Position numbers and translations under genes: made by a program
Assembly (NCBI RefSeq): GCF_051903925.1
Contig: NZ_CP173678.1
Location: 4,216,001-4,280,000, forward strand
Length of the DNA: 64,000 nt
Source: G051903925 sp051903925
GTDB taxonomy: Bacteria; Pseudomonadota; Alphaproteobacteria; Zavarziniales; Zavarziniaceae
Direction: 5' to 3'
Notes under the pieces: generated by a model
Database searches by the model: none
Told to the model about the DNA's origin: nothing
What the model saw: only the letters and a program-made list of their open reading frames with translations
In this document: positions 1-8,086 of the stretch, piece after piece
Layout: the number at the start of each line of letters is the position of its first letter
Numbering within the stretch: the stretch's first letter is position 1

Positions 1-280
1 GGCATTGACCGGCACCGCGCGCTCGCACATGGCATGCATCGTCTACCTGACCGTGCTCTATGCCGGTCTTCCCACCCTGCTCTATGCGTCCGAGGCCTAT
101 TCCCTGTTGCCGCTTTTCCTGCCCTTTGCCGTGGGGCCAGAGGGCCTGGCCCAGACCAACCCCGCTTTGCCGCTGGCGGAGGCCGCGCTCTTCGCCGGCC
201 TGCTTGTCTGGCGCTACCGCTCCCTGGTCCGGGGCCTGGGCGACGGCCGCATCGCCGGCACCGCCGGGGCGCGCGCCTGA
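1..280 (+). CDS. Membrane protein, 5'-truncated by the window edge
   Basis: The reading frame is open from the first bases of the window and stops with TGA at 278-280, so only the C-terminal end of about 92 codons is visible. Two hydrophobic stretches can be seen, one around IVYLTVLYAGLPTLLY and one around LAEAALFAGLLVW, each long enough to span a membrane, followed by a basic tail. I do not recognise the family. A TTG at 5 could be read as a start, but there is no ribosome-binding site in view and the gene most likely begins upstream. Its stop overlaps the next ATG (TGATG at 278-282), so it is probably co-transcribed with ruvX. Confidence 0.5.
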   Translation, partial: ALTGTARSHMACIVYLTVLYAGLPTLLYASEAYSLLPLFLPFAVGPEGLAQTNPALPLAEAALFAGLLVWRYRSLVRGLGDGRIAGTAGARA

Positions 281-768
281 TGCCGGTGATCCCGATCGAG
301 GCGATCGTCGCCCTGCCTGGACCTGCGATGCGCCTGGCGGGCCTCGACCTCGGCACCAAGACGATCGGCGTCGCGCTGTCCGACCTCACGCGCTCGGTCG
401 CCAGCCCGCTCAAGGTCATCCGTCGCACCAAGTTCAAGGCTGACGCGGCGGAACTTCTGGCCATTGCCGAGCGCGAGGGCATTGCTGCCTTCGTCCTGGG
501 CCTGCCGCTCAACATGAACGGGACAGAGGGACCCCGCTCCCAGGCGACGCGGGCCTTCGCCGCCAACCTGTTGAAGGAGCGCGACGTGACCATCGCGTTC
601 TGGGACGAGCGGCTGTCGACGGCCGCCGTGACCCGGACCCTGCTCGAAGCCGACGCCTCGCGCGCCCGCCGCTCGGAGGTCGTGGACAAGCTGGCCGCGG
701 CCTACATCCTGCAGGGCGTGCTCGACTACCTGCGGGGGTCAGCCTCGGCCAGCCGGTCCAGCTTCTGA
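280..768 (+). CDS. ruvX: Holliday-junction resolvase-like / pre-16S rRNA nuclease RuvX (YqgF)
   Basis: 162 aa, the normal size for the YqgF/RuvX family, which has an RNase H fold and is known to process pre-16S rRNA ends; a junction-resolvase role has also been proposed. Visible family motifs, in order, are GLDLGTKTIGVALSD with the first catalytic Asp, LGLPLNMNGTEG, WDERLST, and VDKLAAAYILQG with the last acidic residue near the C-terminus. The ATG at 280 overlaps the stop of the preceding membrane gene. An in-frame ATG at 328 lies just before RLAGLDLG and is an alternative start. Cytoplasmic. Nothing downstream on this strand appears coupled to it. Confidence 0.93.
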   Translation: MPVIPIEAIVALPGPAMRLAGLDLGTKTIGVALSDLTRSVASPLKVIRRTKFKADAAELLAIAEREGIAAFVLGLPLNMNGTEGPRSQATRAFAANLLKERDVTIAFWDERLSTAAVTRTLLEADASRARRSEVVDKLAAAYILQGVLDYLRGSASASRSSF

Positions 769-788
769 GGCTTCGCGGCGCCGACCAC

Positions 789-818
789 GCAGTGCAGCAA
801 TCCCCTTTTGTGCACTGC
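789..818. other. Inverted repeat downstream of ruvX
   Basis: GCAGTGCA (789-796) and TGCACTGC (811-818) are perfect reverse complements separated by 14 nt that include a CCCCTTTT run. The element lies 20 nt after the ruvX stop. It could be a weak transcription terminator or a protein-binding site for the gene that follows; there is no T-tract after the right arm. The rest of the gap to the next gene shows nothing recognisable. Confidence 0.35.
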
Positions 819-995
819 CGCCCGCACCGCATGCTGTATGCTGGATCTCAGGCGGGGGATCGAGCGCCGGCCATTGCCGCGCGCCGCCCAACCTCAACAA
901 TCGTCATCGCTGCCAGCATCCCGCTGGTTGCCGACCTTTCCTCTGGGCCGGACTGAAATCATGCGCGCGTGTGCGGTGGGTATGGGTGTCGAGTC

Positions 996-1895
996 GTGAG
1001 CAGCGGGGTTCTGGCCGAGGGCCTGAGCGCCAATCGGGCCTATCGGATGGGCCTGCTGATGATGGCAGGCGCCATGCTGATCTGGAGCACGGCGGGCCTG
1101 TTCGTGCGCGGACTGTCCCTCGATTCCTGGACGATCCTGGCCTGGCGGGGGGTATTCGGTGCCGCGACCTGCCTGGCCTTTCTCTACTGGCAGGAGGGGC
1201 GCAACACCTGGCGCGCGTTCCGCGGCATGGGCGCGCGCGACTGGGCCTTCGTCGTTGCGACCGCGGCGAGCATGGTTCTGTACGTGCATGCGCTGAAGCT
1301 GACGACGATCGCGCATGTCACGATCATCTACGCGGCGCTTCCCTTCATCGCGGCATTCCTGGCGCGGCTGGTCCTGCGCGAGCGCACCAGCCGCGCGACA
1401 TTGCTGGCCAGCGCGGCGGCGATGGCCGGAATCGTGATCACGGTGGTGCATGGGGCCGGCGGCCAGTCGACGCTGCTGGGCGACCTGCTGGCCTTTGCGA
1501 TGACCGTCCTGGGCGCCGGCATGATCGTGATCGTGCGCGGCCAGAAGACGGTGGTGCCGATGATCCCGGCGGCCTGCCTGTCCTGCCTGCTGGGCAGCGC
1601 CATGGCCCTGCCCTTCGCCTCTACCACGCTGCCGTCGCCGGGCGAGATGGTGCTGCTGATGGGGTTTGGCATCAGCTTCCTGGGCATCGGCCTGATCCTG
1701 TTCGTCAACGCCGCTCGCCTGCTGCCGCCCGCCGATGGGGCGCTGATCGGGGCGCTGGATGCGCCGCTGGCGTGCCTGTGGGTCTATCTGGCCTTTGCCG
1801 AGTTGCCCAATGCCTGGACCATCGTCGGCGGCGCCATTGTCGTCATCGCCGTGGTCGGCCACATCCTGCTGGAGAACCGCAGCCCCCGGCGCTGA
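996..1895 (+). CDS. EamA-family (drug/metabolite) transporter
   Basis: 299 aa from the GTG at 996. Ten predicted membrane helices arranged as two five-helix EamA repeats, roughly residues 15-150 and 160-295, which is the standard architecture of the DMT superfamily. Recognisable stretches are WSTAGLFVRGL with WRGVFGA in repeat one and PADGALIGALDAPLACLW in repeat two. Substrate unknown; family members export amino acids, nucleosides or other small metabolites across the inner membrane. GTG 969 and ATG 1047 are also in frame, and no site has a strong Shine-Dalgarno, so the start is uncertain. It converges on the secreted-protein gene across a hairpin. Confidence 0.85.
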   Translation: MSSGVLAEGLSANRAYRMGLLMMAGAMLIWSTAGLFVRGLSLDSWTILAWRGVFGAATCLAFLYWQEGRNTWRAFRGMGARDWAFVVATAASMVLYVHALKLTTIAHVTIIYAALPFIAAFLARLVLRERTSRATLLASAAAMAGIVITVVHGAGGQSTLLGDLLAFAMTVLGAGMIVIVRGQKTVVPMIPAACLSCLLGSAMALPFASTTLPSPGEMVLLMGFGISFLGIGLILFVNAARLLPPADGALIGALDAPLACLWVYLAFAELPNAWTIVGGAIVVIAVVGHILLENRSPRR

Positions 1896-1906
1896 CCGCC
1901 GGGGGC
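1882..1906. terminator. Hairpin between convergent genes (bidirectional terminator candidate)
   Basis: GCCCCCGGCG (1882-1891) pairs perfectly with CGCCGGGGGC (1897-1906) around a 5-nt loop. The left arm lies inside the last codons of the EamA gene and the loop includes its stop. The facing minus-strand gene ends at 1915. There is no T-rich tail, so it may work together with Rho or simply protect 3' ends. Confidence 0.5.
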
Positions 1907-1914
1907 CCAGGCGT

Positions 1915-2976
1915 CTAGCGATCCACCAGCCATACGGTCGGCGGCAGGTCGAGCCCCTCCTCGACCGGGCCGAGCAGGACCTTGGCGCCGACCAGTGCCT
2001 GCGGGTCCAATCCCCCGGGAAGATACCCTTCGGGATAGGCCGTGCGTGTCGCGGCATCCCCGAAGCGGATGCGGGTGTAGTTGTCCTCCCCCAGTTCGCT
2101 GATCGTCTGGGTGCTGCCGCCCGCCTCCACCGCAATCTCGACCACCCGGTCCAGCGAATCGGCATGGGGTTCGCTGCCGCTGGGCTCCATCGTCTCGGAC
2201 CGGATGACGCCCTCGACCTCCTTGCCGGTCCAAAGCGGATCCTGCTCCAGCGCCTGGACCGAGGCATGGGAAAGCCAGAGCGCCGGCTGCGCCAGGCCGG
2301 CATCGCCCTCCGATGCCGCCATCCGCTCTTTCTCGAACGAGGAGAGAAGGCGGCGCTGGATCACCGGGCGCCCGGCAATGGGCGCCAGGCCATCACCAGC
2401 CAGGCGGTAGAAGCGCCCCTGGAAATAGGTGCCGCCGCCGCGTTCCGGATCGCTGCCGTCACTGAACTCGGTGGCCAGGATCTCGCAGCCCTTGCCGTCG
2501 GCGGCCTGGGCAAAGCTGCCGGGGCCGAACTCGGAAGTCGACCAGGAGGTGCGCAGGCGGCCCAGGTCGCCGTCGAACAGGTAGATCGACCAGTAGCGGA
2601 CGCCCAGGCCATTGCTGGTGCCGACGTGCAGCGCCACGGCGACCTCGTCACCCGCAGTACCGTCGATGTCGCCGCGCAGGACCTGAAGGCCCTGCGCCTG
2701 CGACGCCCAGTCCAGGGGCAGGCGCCGCTCGCCCGATGGCGTCGTCACCTTGAAGAAACTGCCGTCATTGCCCACGCAGTGGCAGACGCTGACTCCCTCG
2801 CGCGCAGCGGCGCAGGAGCGCCGGGCACAGAACTCGTCCGGCACCGTCTCCTCGACCGCGGTCGCGGTGCTCAGGGTGCAGGCCTTGAGCGCCGGCACGC
2901 CCGCCAAGGCGGGGCCGCCCAGGCCGCACGCCGCCACAGCGACCGCAAGGGCGGCCGTCGAAAATGTCCACGTCAT
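1915..2976 (-). CDS. Secreted protein of unknown function
   Basis: 353 aa from ATG 2974-2976. The N-terminus (MTWTFSTAALAVAVAACGLG, then GPALAG) is a signal peptide; AAC-G could serve as a lipobox, but a normal signal-peptidase site after GPALAG fits equally well. The mature N-terminal region is cysteine-rich (ACTLS, FCARRSC, VCHC), suggesting disulphides in the periplasm. The middle contains GDIDGTAGDEVAVALHV, reminiscent of FG-GAP/beta-propeller 'DxDGxxxDE' segments, followed by YWSIYLFDGD. I cannot assign a family. It stands alone, converging on the EamA gene. An upstream in-frame extension lacks any signal sequence and is rejected. Confidence 0.65.
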   Translation of the reverse strand: MTWTFSTAALAVAVAACGLGGPALAGVPALKACTLSTATAVEETVPDEFCARRSCAAAREGVSVCHCVGNDGSFFKVTTPSGERRLPLDWASQAQGLQVLRGDIDGTAGDEVAVALHVGTSNGLGVRYWSIYLFDGDLGRLRTSWSTSEFGPGSFAQAADGKGCEILATEFSDGSDPERGGGTYFQGRFYRLAGDGLAPIAGRPVIQRRLLSSFEKERMAASEGDAGLAQPALWLSHASVQALEQDPLWTGKEVEGVIRSETMEPSGSEPHADSLDRVVEIAVEAGGSTQTISELGEDNYTRIRFGDAATRTAYPEGYLPGGLDPQALVGAKVLLGPVEEGLDLPPTVWLVDR

Positions 2977-3023
2977 CGCTTGTCCGTTGTGAAGGCTTGT
3001 CCGTATCGCAGGCGGTACCGCGG

Positions 3024-3245
3024 TCAAAGGCCCAGCTTCTTCTGAAGCCAGGAAACCCAGCGGCTCTTGCCCTGGGTCTGGTACGACACACCAGTTCCAG
3101 GCAGGCCCAGGCTGGTGCGCGTGCGGCCATGGCCCACGTTCAGGGTGGCGCCGGGACGCCCAAGGGACAGGCTGATGCCGCTCTTGCTCAGGTTCAGGCG
3201 CACGCCCGGCAGGATCCGGATGCTCTTCTGGAAGCGCAGGCCCAA
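3024..3245 (-). CDS. DUF4236 domain protein
   Basis: 73 aa covering a complete DUF4236 domain: MGLRFQKSIRILPGVRLNLSKSG at the start, then ISLSLGRPGATLNVG, and TSLGLPGTGVSY at the end. This small beta-rich domain is widespread in bacteria and has no established function; the repeated G-x-P-G-A/T turns are its hallmark. A C-terminal tail (WVSWLQKKLGL) is amphipathic and basic. It lies 47 nt upstream of the secreted-protein gene on the same strand and may share its transcript. Confidence 0.8.
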   Translation of the reverse strand: MGLRFQKSIRILPGVRLNLSKSGISLSLGRPGATLNVGHGRTRTSLGLPGTGVSYQTQGKSRWVSWLQKKLGL

Positions 3246-3440
3246 CGCAACCCCTCCCTACTCGCCGCAACGCCCCTGAAGATGCGCCGCGCCGCGACCG
3301 CCGCCAAGCGCGATGCGCCCCATGTCGGTTCAGGAATGCGGTGGACGGCACGCAGCGACTTGGCAAACACTGGAGCAGGCGAGGCGGCAGCCGGCCCAGC
3401 CGGTTGCGGGGGCTGCCGCGCAGAGGGGACAAGACAGCGC

Positions 3441-4814
3441 ATGAATCCGAGCGACGTGAAGACGCCCGCCGATGTCCGGGCGATCGTGGAGGCGCGTGGC
3501 CTGAGCCACGTGAAGGTCGGCGTGTTCGACCTGGACGGCGTGATGCGCGGCAAGTACCTGCACCGCGACAAGCTTTACGCCATCCTCGATTCGGGTTTCG
3601 GCTTCTGTGACGTCCTGTTCGGGTGGGACAGCAACGACCAGCTCTACGAGAACGTCGATGTCACCTATACCGGCTGGCACACCGCCTTTCCCGATGCGCC
3701 CGTCCGCCTGGTGCCCGAATCATGCCGCGACCTGCCGCTCGAAGGCGGGATGCTGCTGTTCCTGCTGGAGTTCGTGGACCAGGCCGAGCCGTTGTGCCCG
3801 CGGGGCTTGCTGAAGCGTGTCCTGAAGCGCGCCGACCACCTGGGCTACGCCGTCACCGCCGCGGCCGAGTTCGAGTTCTTTGTCTTCGACGAGACGCCTG
3901 ACAGCATCCGGGCCAAGGGCTATCGCGGCCTGAAGAACCTGAGCCCCGGCTTCTTCGGCTATTCGATGATCCGCAATTCGGTGCACGCGGAGGTCTATCG
4001 CGACCTGCTGGCGCTGTGCCAGGCGATGCGCATGCCGGTCGAGGGCATCCACACCGAGACGGGCCCCGGCGTGATCGAGGCGGCCCTGCAATATTGCGAG
4101 GCACTGGAAGCGGCCGACCGCGGCGCCCTGTTCAAGACCTTTACCAAGATCCTGTTCCAGCGCCAGGGCAAGATGGCCACCTTCATGGCCAAGTGGTCGC
4201 ATGACTATCCCGGCCAGTCGGGTCACCTGCACGTCTCGCTCAAGGGCAAGGACGGCGCCCCCGTCTTCCACGACGCGGCCAAGCCGCATAACATCTCGGA
4301 CCAGATGCGCTGGTTCATCGGCGGGCAGCAGGCCCTGATGCCCGAGCTGCTGGCCATGGTCGCCAGCACGGTGAACTCCTACACCCGCCTGATCCCCGGC
4401 TTCTGGGCGCCCACCGATGCGACCTGGGGGATCGAGAACCGGACCTGTGCGCTCCGCGCCATCCCCGGATCGCCCAAGAGCCAGCGGGTCGAGTACCGGG
4501 TGGCGGCAGCCGACATCAACCCCTATCTGGCGCTGGCCGCCGCGATCGGCTCCGGCCTCTGGGGGATCGAGAACATGGTGGAGCCCGACGCGCCGATCCA
4601 GGGCAATGCCTATGCCCTCCAGCACGCTGAGAAGCGCCAGCTGCCGCGCAGCCTGGGCGAGGCGTCAGGTCGGCTGAAGGGCAGCACGGCGGCGCGCGAC
4701 CTGTTCGGCGATGCCTTCGTCGACCATTTCGCAGCCACCCGCATGTGGGAGCAGAACGAGGCGTCGCGTGCCATCACCGACTGGCAGCTCGCCCGCTATT
4801 TCGAGATCATTTGA
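3441..4814 (+). CDS. Glutamine synthetase-like gamma-glutamyl-amine ligase (GlnT/PuuA type)
   Basis: 457 aa, the size of the glutamine-synthetase-III-like and gamma-glutamylputrescine-synthetase branch. It has an N-terminal beta-grasp (residues about 15-110) and the C-terminal catalytic domain with AAEFEFFVFDE (metal-binding Glu), ETGPGVIEAAL, SGHLHVSLKG, NSYTRLIPGFWAPT, NRTCALRAIPG and EYRVAAADINPYLA. Family enzymes use ATP to couple glutamate to ammonia, methylamine or a polyamine. The adjacent aldehyde dehydrogenase 157 nt downstream fits a gamma-glutamylated amine pathway rather than primary nitrogen assimilation. ATG 3441 is preceded by AGAGGGGAC. Substrate not determinable from sequence. 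Confidence 0.88.
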   Translation: MNPSDVKTPADVRAIVEARGLSHVKVGVFDLDGVMRGKYLHRDKLYAILDSGFGFCDVLFGWDSNDQLYENVDVTYTGWHTAFPDAPVRLVPESCRDLPLEGGMLLFLLEFVDQAEPLCPRGLLKRVLKRADHLGYAVTAAAEFEFFVFDETPDSIRAKGYRGLKNLSPGFFGYSMIRNSVHAEVYRDLLALCQAMRMPVEGIHTETGPGVIEAALQYCEALEAADRGALFKTFTKILFQRQGKMATFMAKWSHDYPGQSGHLHVSLKGKDGAPVFHDAAKPHNISDQMRWFIGGQQALMPELLAMVASTVNSYTRLIPGFWAPTDATWGIENRTCALRAIPGSPKSQRVEYRVAAADINPYLALAAAIGSGLWGIENMVEPDAPIQGNAYALQHAEKRQLPRSLGEASGRLKGSTAARDLFGDAFVDHFAATRMWEQNEASRAITDWQLARYFEII

Positions 4815-4827
4815 GAGGGTGCGCCAG

Positions 4828-4866
4828 CATCCTTCGAGACGGGGGCCTGGCCCCCGCCTCAGGATG
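4828..4866. repeat. Palindromic intergenic repeat, family A, copy 1
   Basis: CATCCTTCGAGACGG opens the element and CCTCAGGATG closes it. The outer arms (CATCCT..GAG and CTC.AGGATG) pair, and the centre GGGGGCC/GGCCCCC forms a second stem. It sits 14 nt after the glutamine-synthetase-like gene and faces an inverted copy at 4902-4944. Confidence 0.8.
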
Positions 4867-4901
4867 ACGACCGTCAGGAATCATCCAAGCACAACAACAG
4901 C

Positions 4902-4944
4902 GTCATGCTGAGGAAGCGGCCCTGGGGCCGTCTCGAAGCATCAT
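4902..4944. repeat. Palindromic intergenic repeat, family A, copy 2 (inverted)
   Basis: Same family as 4828-4866 but in opposite orientation: GTCATGCTGAGG at the left, GGCCCTGGGGCC in the centre, CTCGAAGCATCAT at the right. It ends 27 nt before the aldehyde dehydrogenase start, so it lies in that gene's 5' leader if the two genes are co-transcribed. Confidence 0.8.
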
Positions 4945-4971
4945 GCGCAACGGTGATGTCAGGAAACACCC

Positions 4972-6360
4972 ATGGCCCACCTCAAGACCATCACGCCGGT
5001 CGACGGCAGCATCTATGTCGAGCGGCCCCTGGCCGACGGGGCGGCGATCGAGACGGCCCTGGACCTGGCCGTCACGGCGCAGCGCGCGTGGGCGGCGACA
5101 CCGCTCGCCGAGCGCATCGCGGTCCTGTCCCGCGCCGTCGACATCCTGGTGGGCGAAGGCGACGGCATCGCCCAGGAGATCACCTGGCAGATGGGCCGCC
5201 CCATCGGCCAGACCCCGGGCGAGGTACGCGGGTTTGCCGACCGCGCGCGCCACATGCTGAAGATCGCGCCGGAAGCGCTGGGCGAGATTGATCCCGGGCA
5301 GAAGCCGGGCTTCCGCCTCGGCATCAAGCGCGTGCCCCTGGGCGTCGTCGCGGTCGTAGCGCCCTGGAACTACCCCTATCTCACCACTGTGAACGCGGTG
5401 ATCCCGGCCCTGGCCGCGGGCAATGCCGTCATCCTGAAGCACTCGCACCAGACGCCGCTGGTGGCGGAGCGATTCCAGGCGGCGCTGGACGGCGCCGGTG
5501 TTGCGGCCGGCGTATTCCAGCACCTGCACCTCAGCCATGGCGATACGTCGCGCCTGATCGGCGATCGCCGCGTGGCCCATGTCTGCTTCACCGGCTCGGT
5601 CGCGGGGGGACATGCCGTAGTGCAGGCGCTCAGCAACGGCTTTGCCTCATGCGGGCTAGAGCTGGGCGGCAAGGATCCGGCCTATGTCCGGGCGGATGCC
5701 GACCTGGCCCACGCGATCGAGAACATCGGCGACGGCATCTTCTTCAATTCCGGACAGTCCTGCTGCGGGATCGAGCGCGTCTATGTTGCCGAACCGCTCT
5801 ATGACGCCTTTGTCGAGGGCGTCGCGGCCCTGGCGAGGTCGTATCGCCTGGGGGACCCGACCGATCCTTCGACCAACCTGGGTCCGATGGTGCGGACGTC
5901 CTCCGCCGAGTTCGTGCGCGCCCAGGTGGCAGAGGCGGTGGCCAGCGGCGCCAGCGCCCTGGTCGACCCGCGCGCCTTCGCGGCCGATGCGGTTGGCACG
6001 CCCTACCTGGCGCCGCAGGTCCTGGTCGGCGTCGACCATTCCATGCGCGTGATGATGGAGGAGACGTTCGGCCCTGTGGCCGGGATCATGAAGGTGAAGT
6101 CGGACGAGGAGGCGATCCGCCTGATGAACGATTCGCCCTATGGCCTGACCGCCGCGATCTGGACCGCGGATGCGGCCGCGGCTGAGCGGATTGCCGACCG
6201 GATCGACACCGGCACCGTCTTCATGAACCGCTGCGACTACCTGGACCCAGGCCTCGCCTGGACCGGCGTCAAGGACACCGGCCGCGGCGCCACCCTCAGC
6301 CGCGTCGGCTACGAAATGCTGACCCGTCCCAAAAGCTACCACTTCCGGTTGGGGACGTGA
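4972..6360 (+). CDS. Aldehyde dehydrogenase family protein
   Basis: 462 aa NAD(P)-dependent aldehyde dehydrogenase. Motifs: APWNYPYLTTVNAVIPALAAGNAVILK (cofactor region), FTGSVAGG, LELGGKDPAYV with the general-base Glu at about residue 230, FNSGQSCCGIERVYV with the catalytic Cys at about residue 264, EETFGPV and FMNRCDYLDPGLAWTGVKDTG near the C-terminus. The family oxidises aldehydes to carboxylic acids. Next to a gamma-glutamyl-amine-ligase-like gene, a gamma-glutamyl aminoaldehyde or 4-aminobutyraldehyde substrate is plausible but unproven. A second cysteine follows the catalytic one directly. It is separated from its upstream partner by two inverted repeat copies. Confidence 0.92.
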   Translation: MAHLKTITPVDGSIYVERPLADGAAIETALDLAVTAQRAWAATPLAERIAVLSRAVDILVGEGDGIAQEITWQMGRPIGQTPGEVRGFADRARHMLKIAPEALGEIDPGQKPGFRLGIKRVPLGVVAVVAPWNYPYLTTVNAVIPALAAGNAVILKHSHQTPLVAERFQAALDGAGVAAGVFQHLHLSHGDTSRLIGDRRVAHVCFTGSVAGGHAVVQALSNGFASCGLELGGKDPAYVRADADLAHAIENIGDGIFFNSGQSCCGIERVYVAEPLYDAFVEGVAALARSYRLGDPTDPSTNLGPMVRTSSAEFVRAQVAEAVASGASALVDPRAFAADAVGTPYLAPQVLVGVDHSMRVMMEETFGPVAGIMKVKSDEEAIRLMNDSPYGLTAAIWTADAAAAERIADRIDTGTVFMNRCDYLDPGLAWTGVKDTGRGATLSRVGYEMLTRPKSYHFRLGT

Positions 6361-6387
6361 GTTGGCGCCTCGTCGCCGTTGCCCTGC

Positions 6388-6424
6388 GATGCTTCGAGAC
6401 GGCCGTCGGCCTCCTCAGCATGAC
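6388..6424. repeat. Palindromic intergenic repeat, family A, copy 3
   Basis: GATGCTTCGAGACGGCC at the left and GGCCTCCTCAGCATGAC at the right. The central GGCC-GTC-GGCC stem and the outer GATGCT/AGCATG arms match copies 1 and 2. It lies between the aldehyde dehydrogenase and the convergent ligase gene, facing copy 4. Confidence 0.8.
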
Positions 6425-6455
6425 GCCGTTGGAGGAGAAGCCATAGACCGCCGGC

Positions 6456-6494
6456 GTCATGCTGAGGGGCGAGGGGAGCAAGGCTCGAAGCATC
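6456..6494. repeat. Palindromic intergenic repeat, family A, copy 4 (inverted)
   Basis: GTCATGCTGAGGGG at the left and GGCTCGAAGCATC at the right: the family A ends in inverted orientation with a diverged centre (GCGAGGGGAGCAA). It pairs with copy 3 across a 31-nt spacer and lies 17 nt beyond the 3' end of the DNA ligase gene. Confidence 0.75.
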
Positions 6495-6511
6495 ATTCGC
6501 GCCGGTGACGC

Positions 6512-8086
6512 CTACCCCGCCAGCAGCTTCTCCAGGGCCTCGATCCGGTCGGCTTCGCCCGCCGGCTTGTCCCAGCGGATGCGGCTGATGCGGGGGAAGC
6601 GCATGGCGATGCCGGAGCGGTGGCGCGTAGAGCGTTGCAGTCCCTCGAACGCGACTTCCAGCACCAGGGCCTTGTCCACTTCCCGTACCGGACCGAAGCG
6701 GCCGGTCGTGTGGTTGCGCACCCAGCGGTCGAGCTGGGCCAGTTCCTCGTCCGTGAAGCCGAAATAGGCCTTGCCCACCGGCACAAGCTCGTCGCCGCGC
6801 CACACGCCGAACGTGTAGTCCGAATAGAACGACGAGCGTTTGCCATGGCCGCGCTGGGCATACATCATGACCGCATCGACCAGATGCGGGTCGCGCTTCC
6901 ACTTGAACCAGGGACCCTTGGGCCTGCCGCCGACATAGGCGCTGTCCAACCGCTTCAGCATCATCCCCTCGACGCCTGGGAGGTGCGACGCGGCACGCGC
7001 GGCGGCCAGTTCCTCCCAGGTGGCAAAGGGCACGCGGGGCGACAGGTCCAGGTGGGGCAGGCGCACGCGGGCCAGGAACTTCTCAAGCCGCGCGCGGCGC
7101 TCGATGAAGGGCAGCGGCCGCAGGTCTTCGTCCCCCTCGGCCAGCAGGTCATAGGCGCGGATCTGCACCGGAAAGCCGGTCAGCATGGCGCGCGTCACCG
7201 TCTTGCGGTTCAGGCGCTGCTGCAGGTCGGCAAACGGCGCCACGACGCCGTCGCGCACGACCAGCAGCTCGCCATCGATGCAGCCCTCGAAGTCCAGGCC
7301 GGCCAGCAGGTCGGGAAAGGCAGGTCCCACATCCTCGCCCGTGCGGCTCCACAGGCGCCGCGTGCCGCCCTCGCTCGCCGCCTGGACGCGGATGCCGTCC
7401 CATTTCCATTCGGCGGCATAGGCCGCGGGATCGAAGGCCGGCAGCTCCGCCTCCTCGATCGCCTGGGCCAGCATGACCGGCCGGAAGGCGGCCGCCATGC
7501 GCGCCGGCGGCCGTTCCGCCTCGCCCGAGACCCAGGCGAAAAGCGGGAGATAGGGCGGCACCTGCGCCGGCCAGACCTCCTCGACCTCGCCGACGTCGCG
7601 GGTGCCGAGGTCCGCCAGCGCCTGCTTGGCCAGGCGGGCCGACACGCCGACGCGCAACGAGCCGGTGATCAGCTTGATCAGTGCCCAGCGGCCGTTCGAA
7701 TCGAGCGCGTCCAGCCAGCGCGCGATGACGCCGGGCAATGCGGCCTTGGCCGTCGTCTGCAGCGTCGCGACGATCTCGGACAGCGGCGGGACCGCCCCCT
7801 CGCCCGCCCCCTCGGGCGCTGGCCAGATCAGGGCGACCGTCTCGGCCAGGTCGCCCACGAAGTCGTAGGACAGCGCGAACAGGACGGGGTCGACCCGCTC
7901 CATCGCCAGCTGCCGGATCATGTTGGGCTTGGCCTCGCGGAAGACCAGGCCGCCGGTCAGCGCGGCCAGGGCATAGCCGCGCTCGGGGTCGGGCACCTCG
8001 CGAAAGTACGCGGTCAGCAGGCGCAGCTTGCCATTGCGCTGGTACTGGAAGGCCAGTGCGTCCAGCAGGCGGGCAAAGCGCTCCAT
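6512..8086 (-). CDS. ATP-dependent DNA ligase (exonuclease-associated type)
   Basis: 524 aa. An N-terminal ligase domain (about 1-200) is followed by the nucleotidyltransferase core with the adenylation motif EWKWDGIR (Lys228), then SRTGEDVGPAFPDL, CIDGELLV, EGMMLKRLDSAYVGGRPKGPWFKWKRDP and a C-terminal OB fold with GKAYFGFTDEEL. It seals DNA nicks using ATP and acts in repair, distinct from the NAD-dependent replicative LigA. Its ATG directly abuts the stop of the ligase-associated exonuclease (8087), so the two are one operon. In many bacteria this pair comes with a Lhr-like helicase and a PdeM-type phosphoesterase; neither is in the window. Confidence 0.93.
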   Translation of the reverse strand: MERFARLLDALAFQYQRNGKLRLLTAYFREVPDPERGYALAALTGGLVFREAKPNMIRQLAMERVDPVLFALSYDFVGDLAETVALIWPAPEGAGEGAVPPLSEIVATLQTTAKAALPGVIARWLDALDSNGRWALIKLITGSLRVGVSARLAKQALADLGTRDVGEVEEVWPAQVPPYLPLFAWVSGEAERPPARMAAAFRPVMLAQAIEEAELPAFDPAAYAAEWKWDGIRVQAASEGGTRRLWSRTGEDVGPAFPDLLAGLDFEGCIDGELLVVRDGVVAPFADLQQRLNRKTVTRAMLTGFPVQIRAYDLLAEGDEDLRPLPFIERRARLEKFLARVRLPHLDLSPRVPFATWEELAAARAASHLPGVEGMMLKRLDSAYVGGRPKGPWFKWKRDPHLVDAVMMYAQRGHGKRSSFYSDYTFGVWRGDELVPVGKAYFGFTDEELAQLDRWVRNHTTGRFGPVREVDKALVLEVAFEGLQRSTRHRSGIAMRFPRISRIRWDKPAGEADRIEALEKLLAG

